Under the pieces are notes generated by a model. That model searched no databases. It worked only from the letters and a program-made list of their open reading frames with translations, and was not told the origin of the DNA. A DNA stretch of 64,000 nucleotides from JBBROS01 sp965217935 (GTDB taxonomy: Bacteria; Pseudomonadota; Alphaproteobacteria; Acetobacterales; Acetobacteraceae). The stretch lies in contig OZ244581.1 in assembly GCA_965217935.1 (NCBI GenBank), positions 1,984,001 through 2,048,000 on the forward strand, in the 5' to 3' direction. Each line of letters starts with the position of its first letter. Position 1 is the first letter of the stretch. Position numbers and translations under genes: made by a program. Positions 54,764-63,290 of the stretch are shown piece by piece.

Positions 54764-57670
54764 TCACCTTTTGCTATCGAGGCTGAGTTGCTTTACCACT
54801 CCGCGTGTCAAGTCAAGCTCCCGGGCGGCTCGTGGCAAGTCGGACAGGGTGGAGAGCGGGGGCGCTGTCAATACACGGAACAGGTCGGCTCGTTTCGCTG
54901 TCAACCGAGCTGCCGACGGCGCCAGTGCGCGGAGTTCCTCCTGATCTTTTGCTTCGCCCGCGGCCGTAGCTTGCCTTAAGAGCACCTCCTGCGCCGCCGC
55001 AGGCAGCGGGCCGCTCGCAGGCACCAGCTTGGTTGCAAGCGCCTTCAGCGCAATCAGACTACCCTGCCAATCGCCTGCGTCGGCAAGTATCTTTGCGCGA
55101 AGGTCGTCGGCTGCGTCCGTGCCTTGGTCTGCCAGTATCTTGACAGCTTGCGATAGCTGTCCTTGCGCGGCCAGGGCACGTGCCCGAAGAAGCCCTCGTC
55201 CCTCCAAGAGCCCCTCCGGCAAATCCGGTGCGGCTGACGCGTCAAGCGCAGCCAAGGCTTCCGATGGATTACCTCCTTCAAGAAGCAAGCGCGCGAGGCT
55301 TGCTCCAAATTTGGCCCGCGAGCCTCCCGCAGGCGCCTGCTTCATCAAGCCTTGCAAAACGGGAATTGCGCGTGCCGGAAGATCGAGGGCCATGAGCTTG
55401 TCCGCGAGCAAGCGCGCCAAGGCCGTGCCTTGGGCGCCGGCCGGTGAAGCTCCGTCCGCATAATCGGCAGCTAGCAAGACGACATCAAGGGTCGACATCC
55501 CGCTGCCATCAGCTGCGAGCATCTCTTGTAATATGACTGCTTTGCCTTTTGCGACGGCATCGTGCTGATCCGGAAATTGCGCGTCAGTTGCTTTCATCGC
55601 CTCTAGCGCCGAACGCCAGTTCCCAGCGACCCCCAACAGCTCCGCCGCACGCAGCCGCAACCTGGGCTCCCTTGAATCGCCCCGCCATGCATATGCCTGG
55701 CGCTCAAGCTCCGCCGCGGCCTCGGCCGGACTAATTTTGCCCGACGCAAGTTGAAGTTCAGTCACACGCTCGGCGGCGCGGACCCGGTCGCGGCTGTCTG
55801 ACCCTGCGACCGCCTTTTCATAAGCGGACAGCGCTTCGTCAACGTGTCCAGCACGCTCGAACTGGCGACCTAGAAGGAAAGGCGAGAGTTTGTCGGCCGG
55901 AACCGGCGCGCCCGTCTCAACGGACGCTTCGGCGATAGCCGGCCAGATCGTTCGCCGCAAAGCTTCTGGATACGACAAAGCGAGCGAGGATAGGTCGGCG
56001 ATTTTTCGAGTTGCAGTAGTCTCCACCCCGCCCGCGTAATCTCGTAATCCCCGCCAAAGCGCGATCTCGTCTGTTCCGTCAAGCGTTGGATCGTCGAGTC
56101 CCCCGGCTTCGGCCGGACGCCCGGCTAAAACGGCAGCAATTGCCTTGAGGCCGACAACCTGGGCGTCTGTTGCCGCCTGAGGGTCGTCGACGGCGACCAA
56201 CTCCGTCAAGGCCTGTGCCTCGGGTCCCATGCCGAGCGCAATCATGGTCAGAGCCGCGGCCATCCGATCCGGCGTCCGGTTCCGAGGCTGCGAGGCCGCA
56301 GCACTCGCGAGCAGGGCATGCAAACGGTTCAGCAATGCAGCTTGCGATCCGGTCGGAATGTCAAACTGACGTTTGCTCACCGAAGGCGCGGCGATCTCTT
56401 GCGGAGATCGACCGATCAGAGCAAAGCCGTCCGACACCGATCGCAAATCAACGCGATCCGAGAACGGCTCAACCACGATGCCCAGCCAGCTTGGCAACAT
56501 TGCATAGTCGGGCGTATGCCGGAGATCGTGGATTGCTGCCTTGCCATCATCCCCCATACTTGTGCCGACGAGAAGCGCGCCACCTGTAACAGGGTCCAAA
56601 GTCGTGACAACTCTTCCAGGCCGGTCGAGCGGCAAGCGAACTTCGCCGTCCACAACAGTAGGAATCACAGAGTCTGTTGAACGTCCAGCCGGCACTTGCT
56701 TGACTAACCAGCCATCCGCGACGCGTGTCAATTGAATATCGGTTGCCTCAAGCAGTGAAACCGCAACCGCCGTGCTGATCGACCCTGGCAAGGCCTGGCT
56801 TCCGAAAGGCAAGTTCGTCAGGAGCAGTTTGCGGTCAAGCACAATGATTGCACGTCGCCCGCGCCGAAATGCCGCGGCGCCGACGTCAACCGGGGCAGGA
56901 ATTACGAAGGATTTCGTTGGTTCGACCTCTTTTGCTTTAGATATGGAATTTGTTTGTGAGGCGCTGAATGCCTGCCCCACTATTGGCGTCGTTAACAGGA
57001 CCGGCAGTGCATCCTGTGCCGGATTGTCAGGTTGCATCACGGGAGTTGGCTTAGGGTCTACTGGAGACGCAGACACTGCCCTGACAGGGACGGCAGGCCG
57101 AGTTTCTGTCCCGGTCTGCTCTGCATCCAGAGGCAGCAACTCTTTTGGGGAAGCAGAAGTAGGGTTAGCGCTTTCCAGCGGAATCCTGTTTTGCGGCGTA
57201 GGAACAGGCGCCGGCGATCCTGGAACCTTGAGCCGGTCAGAGTTCAATTGAGTTCGTTCAGCTACATTGCGGCTGCCGCCGCCTGGGTCAAGAACGTCAA
57301 TAATTAGAGTTCGCCCTTTTCGGGAGGATCTTGGCTCAGAGCCGGGCATGAGACGCAGCTTCACGCTGTTGGGGCCAGAAGCAATAAAGAGAACGTTGCG
57401 AGGAACCTTCTGAGGCGATGCGATGACTCCTGCATTACGGAAAACAATAAGCACCCTGGAAGACTCATGGACAATTTCATAGGTTGCAGTCTCGGGAAGG
57501 TCGAACGCTAAGCGCCCAAATCCTGAGTAATTTTCAGCTCTTATTTGTGTGCTGTTTGGATTGGATGTTGGTAAAGCAGCGGCAGGAGCGAGAAGGTAGA
57601 ATATAAAAAAGAGAATCCAAGGCAGCGGAGCAGCTTTCTGTATCTGGGCCATTCGTTTTAGCTGTCTCAT
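54764..57670 (-). CDS. Large exported repeat protein of the flagellar cluster
   Basis: 968 residues with an N-terminal signal (LPWILFFIFYLLAPAAA). Residues about 40-135 form a beta-rich AMIN-like domain (FGRLAFDLPETATYEIVHES). A proline/serine-rich linker follows. The C-terminal half, from about 470, is helical TPR-like, with repeats such as AAELLGVAGNWRSALEAMKA and GRQFERAGHVDEALSAYEKA. The stop of motE overlaps its ATG by one base (TAATG). Proteins of this kind occur beside motE in alphaproteobacterial flagellar operons; the function is unknown, and a periplasmic motor or stator-assembly role is a guess. Confidence 0.75.
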   Translation of the reverse strand: MRQLKRMAQIQKAAPLPWILFFIFYLLAPAAALPTSNPNSTQIRAENYSGFGRLAFDLPETATYEIVHESSRVLIVFRNAGVIASPQKVPRNVLFIASGPNSVKLRLMPGSEPRSSRKGRTLIIDVLDPGGGSRNVAERTQLNSDRLKVPGSPAPVPTPQNRIPLESANPTSASPKELLPLDAEQTGTETRPAVPVRAVSASPVDPKPTPVMQPDNPAQDALPVLLTTPIVGQAFSASQTNSISKAKEVEPTKSFVIPAPVDVGAAAFRRGRRAIIVLDRKLLLTNLPFGSQALPGSISTAVAVSLLEATDIQLTRVADGWLVKQVPAGRSTDSVIPTVVDGEVRLPLDRPGRVVTTLDPVTGGALLVGTSMGDDGKAAIHDLRHTPDYAMLPSWLGIVVEPFSDRVDLRSVSDGFALIGRSPQEIAAPSVSKRQFDIPTGSQAALLNRLHALLASAAASQPRNRTPDRMAAALTMIALGMGPEAQALTELVAVDDPQAATDAQVVGLKAIAAVLAGRPAEAGGLDDPTLDGTDEIALWRGLRDYAGGVETTATRKIADLSSLALSYPEALRRTIWPAIAEASVETGAPVPADKLSPFLLGRQFERAGHVDEALSAYEKAVAGSDSRDRVRAAERVTELQLASGKISPAEAAAELERQAYAWRGDSREPRLRLRAAELLGVAGNWRSALEAMKATDAQFPDQHDAVAKGKAVILQEMLAADGSGMSTLDVVLLAADYADGASPAGAQGTALARLLADKLMALDLPARAIPVLQGLMKQAPAGGSRAKFGASLARLLLEGGNPSEALAALDASAAPDLPEGLLEGRGLLRARALAAQGQLSQAVKILADQGTDAADDLRAKILADAGDWQGSLIALKALATKLVPASGPLPAAAQEVLLRQATAAGEAKDQEELRALAPSAARLTAKRADLFRVLTAPPLSTLSDLPRAARELDLTRGVVKQLSLDSKR

Positions 57671-58380
57671 TATTCTGGCTCAGGCGCCTTGCGGTGGCGC
57701 CATTCAGCAAGATGCGCTGTCGCCACGCGTGCCCGCTCTGGCAACATCAAGCCGAGTACGGCAGCCGCCCGATTGTCCTTCATTCGGTCCAGAACTTCTG
57801 TAAGGATAGATTCATCCAACTCATTAAATATGTTGGCCGCGTCCCGTGGCCGCATCTTTTCATAAATTTTTACAAGGTTTTGCTTGCTGGACTCGTTACG
57901 TTCCCGCCGTATCTTATCCAAAGTTTCCAATCGGTTTTGCAGTGCAGTCAGTTCGCCAACTCGGTCCGCAATCCGTTGTTCTGCCGCAGCAAGCAATTGT
58001 TCACGCGCCGCCAAGGCTTCTGCCCGACTGTCCAGCTCGTTACGTCGGCTACGAAGATTTTGAAGCAATGCCAGTTCGGGCGAGCTGACCGGTGATTGGG
58101 TCGCCTCATTGGAATCAGAGCCGGCAGGAGTCGTTGCGAACGACATCGTACCTTCGCGCAAGGTTGGCGGAGCCTCATGTGGGGCGCCTGCACGGACTGT
58201 ATCGGGCGTGGGTGGGCTCTTTGCGGCTTGCGTTGCATTGGCGGCAGGCACAAATGCCCGCGCGATAATTGGAAGCGCATCAGCCACTAGAACTGTTGTA
58301 GACAGGAGTGATGCAGAGACGAAGCCGATTGCGATCGACAACGACCCAAATCGGTTTGTCCATCTTAAGCAAAGACACAT
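57670..58380 (-). CDS. motE: MotE-family flagellar motility chaperone
   Basis: 236 residues: one N-terminal membrane segment (IAIGFVSASLLSTTVLVADA), a Pro/Thr-rich linker, a coiled coil (about 110-170, RRNELDSRAEALAAREQLLA) and a C-terminal MgtE-N-like domain with KIYEKMRPRDAANIFNELDE and MKDNRAAAVLGLM. MotE in rhizobia stabilises the stator protein MotC in the periplasm. One-base TAATG overlaps link it to both neighbours. Confidence 0.82.
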   Translation of the reverse strand: MCLCLRWTNRFGSLSIAIGFVSASLLSTTVLVADALPIIARAFVPAANATQAAKSPPTPDTVRAGAPHEAPPTLREGTMSFATTPAGSDSNEATQSPVSSPELALLQNLRSRRNELDSRAEALAAREQLLAAAEQRIADRVGELTALQNRLETLDKIRRERNESSKQNLVKIYEKMRPRDAANIFNELDESILTEVLDRMKDNRAAAVLGLMLPERARVATAHLAEWRHRKAPEPE

Positions 58381-58841
58381 TAATGATGCTCTTTCAAAGC
58401 AGTTAGGAGGCTGCGCTCCGCTTGGCTCAGCACGCGAGCCGACGCATTAGTTAGTTTAGTGTCAATGACCATTGAATTTACACTCAGCTCCACAGTCGCT
58501 TCGCTTTTTATCAGCAATTGTTCTATTGCGCGTGCTGCACGGATCGAGGTGTCCAAACGATTTGCAAGAGTCTCACCACGTTCCGACAAAAACAAAAGAT
58601 CATCCCGCAAAGCTGCCGCATGGCTAAGTTGTCCGCTCAGCATCTTTGCAGCGTCACTCATTTTAGCTACAGCGCTTTCAGCAGTACGAGTTCCGTTATC
58701 AAACTCCTCTACAGCAATACGGAGATGCGAACCAATAGCTTTAAATCTTTTTAACGTCGTTCTCAATATTAAGATATAGCTTAAGGCCATAAATGTTAGC
58801 AATATTAATATTATATTAATCATTAAGCCATCTACATTCAT
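58380..58841 (-). CDS. DUF6468 flagellar-cluster membrane protein
   Basis: 153 residues. A single N-terminal membrane helix (IILILLTFMALSYILIL) is followed by a long amphipathic helical domain (EEFDNGTRTAESAVAKMSDA, AARAIEQLLIKSEATVELSV). This matches the DUF6468 family of alphaproteobacterial flagellar operons, whose role is not known. It lies between fliL and motE. Confidence 0.7.
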   Translation of the reverse strand: MNVDGLMINIILILLTFMALSYILILRTTLKRFKAIGSHLRIAVEEFDNGTRTAESAVAKMSDAAKMLSGQLSHAAALRDDLLFLSERGETLANRLDTSIRAARAIEQLLIKSEATVELSVNSMVIDTKLTNASARVLSQAERSLLTALKEHH

Positions 58842-58877
58842 TTCACGCGCGCCTGTTGCAATGTATTGTGACAGAAT

Positions 58878-59390
58878 CTATTGAACTAACATTTGAGTAA
58901 ATATAACCGTAATGATCTGAAGAGGTGATACAGCTAAATTTGCTCTTGCCAGTAACTCTTCTCGCAATCTGTATGTGCTCGCCGTACCACGGAGTTCTTC
59001 TGGCCGCATTTCTCGCAGGTAGCCTTGAAAGAGGTCCAGCACTCTTGGCATAGCTGCCTGGACGATTGCCTTATCTTCAGATTGCGATAATTCAAGTTTT
59101 GCTTGAAGCTTAAGAAAAGCCGCCCGTCGCTGGCCAGTGTTTAGGTTCACGACGATGTCAGGCAAATCCATGAAAATTGGCGCGCTCTTTTCGGCCTTGG
59201 CGTTGCCTTTGTCTCGCTCGTGTTCCTTAGTCTCCCCCGGATTGGTTGCCTCGCTCTTCGCCATGGCTGGCAATAACCCCGAAAACCATGCTCCAGTAGA
59301 GCCAGCGAAGAGCAGGGCTACAATCGCTAGAAGGATGATCTTTTTGCGTCCCGTTTTCGCTGCAGCGGCCGCCGTATTGGGTTTGCTCAT
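58878..59390 (-). CDS. fliL: Flagellar basal-body protein FliL
   Basis: 170 residues from MSKPNTAAAAAKTGRKK; an upstream ATG at 59402 adds four residues. One membrane segment (IILLAIVALLFAGSTGAWF), a charged linker, then the FliL domain: FMDLPDIVVNLNTGQRRAAFL, LKLQAKLELSQSEDKAI and the C-terminal FTQMLVQ. FliL associates with the stator. fliM, which commonly follows fliL, is absent here. A small CGAAA/TTTCG dyad lies upstream at 59433-59444. Confidence 0.93.
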   Translation of the reverse strand: MSKPNTAAAAAKTGRKKIILLAIVALLFAGSTGAWFSGLLPAMAKSEATNPGETKEHERDKGNAKAEKSAPIFMDLPDIVVNLNTGQRRAAFLKLQAKLELSQSEDKAIVQAAMPRVLDLFQGYLREMRPEELRGTASTYRLREELLARANLAVSPLQIITVIFTQMLVQ

Positions 59391-59609
59391 CGCTTTCTCC
59401 ATTGAGGGCTTAGCTTGCGCGCCAAATGTTAACGAAACATTTCGACGATAATGCTGATGAGGCTTTCGACCTAAGTTTCGTAAGACGTGCTGATAATGAG
59501 CAGAGCGGCACCGTGGGCTGTGTTGGAACCTGGGTGATGGCTGAGTGAGCCAGGCGGCGTATCAAGGTGGGTGAAAGCCTGCCTGAACCTTCCGAAGGCG
59601 CGACACGCC

Positions 59610-59669
59610 ATGTCGAGCAATAACACCGATGTCCCACTTCGTCAGCCGGGCACCATTGACGACCCGCTG
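59610..59669 (+). mobile_element. IS256-family transposase start, cut by IS3
   Basis: An ATG at 59610 opens MSSNNTDVPLRQPGTIDDPL, resembling the N-terminus of IS256-type transposases, then stops at once where the IS3 end begins at 59670. The rest of the gene is not found on the other side of the IS3. The preceding stretch from about 59490 may be its leader. Confidence 0.45.
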
Positions 59670-59711
59670 TGGGATTGACCTGGTTCGGTGGACGGTTTGC
59701 TGGCTTACGAG

Positions 59712-60660
59712 CTACGTCTCGCTCATGGCGGCCTGCATATCGGCTTCATAGGTCATGGGCGAGCGATAGCCCAGTCCCGAATGCAGCCGCACTGGGTTGC
59801 GCCAGCCTTCGATGTAGCCGAAGCAGGCCCTTCTCGCCTCGGCTTGGGATGCGAACCGACGGCGGCTGAGCAGTTCGGCTTTAAGGGTTGGGACGAAGCT
59901 CTCGGCCATGGCGTTGTCATACGCATCGCCGAGCGAACCCATCGAGGGCCGGACACCTGCCTCGCCGCACCGTTTCCCGAATGCCAGGGACGTCTATTGG
60001 CTGCCCTGGTCGCTGTGACGCACGACATTTTTAGGTCGTCGTTGGCCTACGGCCCTCTCGAGCGCGTCCAGCACCCCGGTTCAGCGAAGCTGGGAGGCGG
60101 CCCGCAGATGGTTCGCCATGGACCAGCCGACCATCATCGCGCAGCGATCCCACGGCGTGATGTCAGCGAAGCTGACAGGGCGGCTCCAAACATCGGGCGC
60201 CACGGCCAGGCAGAGAAAGCCCGTTGCAGTTGGCAGACCGGTGATGTCTGCGATCCATAGCCGGTTCGGCCCTGACGCCGTGACGTGGCGAGCCGCCAAG
60301 TCGGGCGCGGGCCGCGCGTCCTTGTCCCGCCGGGTCGTGGCAGGTCCGCCGTGCCGGCGGCAGCCGCCGGCCAGCCCGGCATCGCGCATCAAGCGCGCGA
60401 TCCGTTTGCGTCCGTGCGTCTCCCCTCGTGTCCGCAGCGCGGCATGGACGCGGGGCGCGCCGTCGGGTTGGCGCGAACTGGCGTGCACGGTCCGGACACG
60501 TTTCAGCAGCGCCGCATCGGCCACGTCATGGGCAGACGGCGGGCGGCGAAGCCAAGCATAGTAGCCCGCCTTGGACACGCCGAGCACGCGGGCCATGAGG
60601 GCAATCGGGAAAGAGGCCTGATTTGCGCTCATGAACCGGACGGTCCGGACGGCAGCCTCG
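59712..60660 (-). pseudogene. IS3 orfB transposase, frameshifted
   Basis: From SANQASFPIALMARVLGVSK the orfB product continues through RIARLMRDAGLAGG and SGPNRLWIADITGLPTATGF (first catalytic Asp), but the frame fails near 60080 and only resumes at SLGDAYDNAMAESFVPTLK and FGYIEGWRNPVRLHSGLGYR (catalytic Glu). The central region with the second Asp is disrupted, so the transposase is inactive. Confidence 0.8.
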
Positions 60661-60963
60661 GGCCCCGTCGCGCGAGCGCGATGGGAGGCCCGCCGCGGCT
60701 TTTGACAGGAGGTCCCGCTCCAGCCGGAGCTGGCGCGCTTCGCGCCGCAGCCGAACCAGTTCGTCGCGCTCAGCCGCGGCCAGGCCAGGGGCGGCCTCCT
60801 CCCGGCGGCCTTCCTGCCTGTCGGCCAGGGCAACCCGGGCGCGGATCGAATGCGACGACGGCTCGAACTCGCGCGCCAGGTCGTCCAGAGACCGTCCGGC
60901 ACGCACCAGGTCGACCATCCGGCGTCGGAACTCAGGGCAATAAGCTGGGTGGCTTTTGGGCAT
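60526..60963 (-). pseudogene. IS3 orfA, altered C-terminus
   Basis: Starts MPKSHPAYCPEFRRRMVDLV at 60963, then the HTH LDDLAREFEPSSHSIRARVA and leucine-zipper region ELVRLRREARQLRLERDLL. After KAAA the normal end is replaced by residues from a palindromic insertion at 60664-60685, and the frame runs on over orfB without meaning. Confidence 0.75.
60664..60685. repeat. Palindromic unit inside the IS3 transposase region (type B)
   Basis: CCCGTCGCGC and GCGCGATGGG flank GA, a ten-base stem with one G/T mismatch. The same unit occurs in istA copy 2 at 50935-50956. Both interrupt transposase coding sequence. Confidence 0.72.
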
Positions 60964-61048
60964 AGTGAACACCTCGCGTGAAAGCTTCAGGGTGTCCACC
61001 GAACCGGGGCAATCCCATACAGCTGATCCAGCGTGCGCCGCGTGCAGA

Positions 61049-61264
61049 TTACGCCCCTCCCTTCGCCGGCGCGTTCAGGTGTGCGTAGAGCGTGACCCGG
61101 CTGACCCCGTACCGCTTGGCGACGCTGCTGACCGTGACCTCGGGATCGCGCAACAGCACCCTGATCTCGCGCAACTCCTTCGGCCCGAGCTTAGCCGGCC
61201 GACCGCCTTTGTAGCCGCGGGCGCGCGGGGAGGCCAGGCCCGCGTAGGTGCGCTCACGGATCAG
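61049..61264 (-). pseudogene. Serine recombinase (resolvase), C-terminal fragment
   Basis: 71 residues: LIRERTYAGLASPRARGYKG, GRPAKLGPKELREIRVLL and the Hin-type HTH TVSSVAKRYGVSRVTLYAHL. The catalytic N-terminal domain is absent; upstream sequence belongs to another element from about 61270. Probably a remnant of a transposon or plasmid resolvase. Confidence 0.75.
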
Positions 61265-61311
61265 GTTGGCCCTCAACCAATAGCGACAATGGTGGCGAAA
61301 TCGGCAGCGGC

Positions 61312-61600
61312 TCAGGCTGCCAGCTGGAGCGCGGCGAAGCGCGAAACCCACGTTTTGGCAACGGGGGTACGGGCGAGCCACTCCGCCACCCGGACTAAAT
61401 TGATGGCGACGGCCGTAACGACGTGCTGGAGGTGCGTTTTGGCGAGGTTAACATACCGAGAGCGGCGCAGGCCGCAGCGGCGGACAGCCTGAGCGTGGGT
61501 GCCCTCAACGCCGGCGCGTGGGGCGTAGCTGGCCAGAAACACCTTGGTTTCCTGGTGCTCGCGCACTTTCAGGCTGATGCCGATCAACCCTAACGCCGAC
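61312..61600 (-). pseudogene. IS1182-type transposase, C-terminal fragment
   Basis: About 95 residues ending a DDE transposase: YAPRAGVEGTHAQAVRRCGL with the catalytic Glu (AGVEGT), then RRSRYVNLAKTHLQHVVTAV. The N-terminal two-thirds are missing. The 61621-61907 stretch that follows shows no gene, only sequence between IS remnants. Confidence 0.72.
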
Positions 61601-61907
61601 CAGCCAGCGAGATACCCCAAACGGATCCGAAAGCAGTCGGCAATAGCCTATGTGCCCACAGCTTTCGGTTGAGAGCCTATTACAGGGTAGCAGCCCGCTG
61701 AACGACGTGGTGAACTATGGCGGCTAAAATGCCGAGACTCTGTTCGCATCGCCTGAACCCCGAGCGGGGGTGGGGTAAGATAATTGCGCCTATATGTCTG
61801 CTTCATGCAACACGGCTCCGCCACGTCCATCTTAGGGCCCGAGCCCAATTAATCGAATCGCGATTGTGGGTAGGAATTCGGTCTGCGGCTCGTACTAGCG
61901 TTGAGAG

Positions 61908-63119
61908 GTGATCGACACCGCCGCCATTCGAGCCCGCTTTGAAGCCATCGCCCCGTTCCTTGGGGAGCGTGAGCGCCGTCTATGGGCCGCGAGCGAGGCT
62001 TACGCGGCTGGCAGGGGCGGCATCCTGGCGGTGTCGGCGGTGACGGGCATCGCGCGCAGCACGATTGGCCGAGGGCTTGCCGAGTTGGGGCATGGCAAGG
62101 ACCAGATCCCCGGCCGCATCCGCCGCCCGGGCGGCGGGCGCAAGCCGAAGACCGAGACCGAACCCGGCCTGCTCGACGCACTGTCCGAGCTGGTGCAATC
62201 GGCCATCCGCGGCGATCCCGAGGCAGCGCTGCTCTGGGTCAGCCGGAGCCAGCGTCATCTGGTCCGCGCCTTGGCCGAGCGCGGCTTCACTGCCGGGCAG
62301 AAGCTGGTCGGGCGGCTGCTGAAGCGGCTGGGGTTCAGCCTGCAGGCCAACAGCAAGACACGCGAAGGCGCCAGCCATCCCGACCGCGACGCGCAGTTCG
62401 AGCACATCAACACCCAGGTGCAGGCGTTCCAGGCGGCCAAGCAGCCGGCGATCTCGGTCGACACCAAGAAGAAGGAGGTGGTCGGCGATTTCAAGAACGC
62501 CGGGCGCGAGTTGCGGCCCCGCGGTCAGCCCGAGCCGGTGCGGGTGCACGACTTCATCCTGCCTGAGCTCGGCAAGGTGGCGCCATACGGCGTCTATGAC
62601 ATCGCCGCCAATGCCGGCTGGATCAATCTCGGGATCACCAGCGACACTGCAACGTTCGCTGTGGAAAGCATCCGGCGCTGGTGGCGGGAACTCGGCCAGG
62701 CGCGCTATCCCGAGAGCACGCGGCTGCTGATCACGGCCGACTGCGGCGGCAGCAACGGGGCGCGGGTGCGGCTGTGGAAGACCGAGTTGCAGACGCTCGC
62801 CGACCAGACCGGCCTGTCGATCACGGTGGCGCACCTGCCGCCCGGCGCCAGCAAGTGGAACCGCATCGAGCACCGACTGTTCGCATTCATCACCCAGAAC
62901 TGGCGCGGCAAGCCGCTGCTGACGCATCAAGTCATCGTCCAGCTGATCGCCAGCACGACGACACGGACTGGACTCACCGTCCAATGCAGGCTCGATGAGA
63001 ACACCTACCAGAAGGGCGCCAAGGTCTCCGACGCGCAGATCGCCAGCCTCAATATCACCCCAGCCGAGTTTCATGGCGAGTGGAACTACACCATCGCTCC
63101 CCGAACCACCCGCACCTGA
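61908..63119 (+). CDS. ISAzo13-family transposase
   Basis: 403 residues from a GTG at 61908. The N-terminal HTH AVSAVTGIARSTIGRGLAEL is followed by a DDE core: AISVDTKKKEVVGDFKNAG (first Asp), LLITADCGGSNGARVRLWK (second Asp) and ASKWNRIEHRLFAFITQNW (Glu). Length and motifs match the ISAzo13 (Rhodopirellula-type) group. The reading frame is complete, making it one of the few probably intact transposases here. The terminal inverted repeats could not be located with confidence; 63120-63267 shows no gene. Confidence 0.9.
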   Translation: MIDTAAIRARFEAIAPFLGERERRLWAASEAYAAGRGGILAVSAVTGIARSTIGRGLAELGHGKDQIPGRIRRPGGGRKPKTETEPGLLDALSELVQSAIRGDPEAALLWVSRSQRHLVRALAERGFTAGQKLVGRLLKRLGFSLQANSKTREGASHPDRDAQFEHINTQVQAFQAAKQPAISVDTKKKEVVGDFKNAGRELRPRGQPEPVRVHDFILPELGKVAPYGVYDIAANAGWINLGITSDTATFAVESIRRWWRELGQARYPESTRLLITADCGGSNGARVRLWKTELQTLADQTGLSITVAHLPPGASKWNRIEHRLFAFITQNWRGKPLLTHQVIVQLIASTTTRTGLTVQCRLDENTYQKGAKVSDAQIASLNITPAEFHGEWNYTIAPRTTRT

Positions 63120-63290
63120 CGCGGTTGTTTCAGCTCAGGCACTTAAATGTCAAATTACTGTGCAGACGCAGTCCCGCCTTGTAGGATCGCCAGCTCGTCA
63201 CCCGATCACGCACCCTTGGAATGCGATGGCGGCACAGCGCTATATTTGAAGGCCATGACAGGAACATGCCCCAGGGCTGTTCAACGCTGA

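Larger units (their letters stand above)
59670..61017 (-). mobile_element. IS3-family insertion sequence, 1.35 kb
   Basis: Ends match as inverted repeats: TGGGATTGACCTGGTTCGGT from 59670 inward, and TGGGATTGCCCCGGTTCGGT from 61017 inward on the other strand, both followed by GGAC. It carries orfA and orfB on the minus strand, with several lesions. No three-base target duplication is evident. It interrupts an IS256 fragment on the left and abuts a resolvase fragment on the right. Confidence 0.85.

Noticed and set aside
59490..59609. Possible group II intron or structured RNA before the IS256 fragment
   Set aside because: The sequence looked intron-like at first, but no reverse transcriptase or domain V is present and the following codons resemble an IS256 transposase start.
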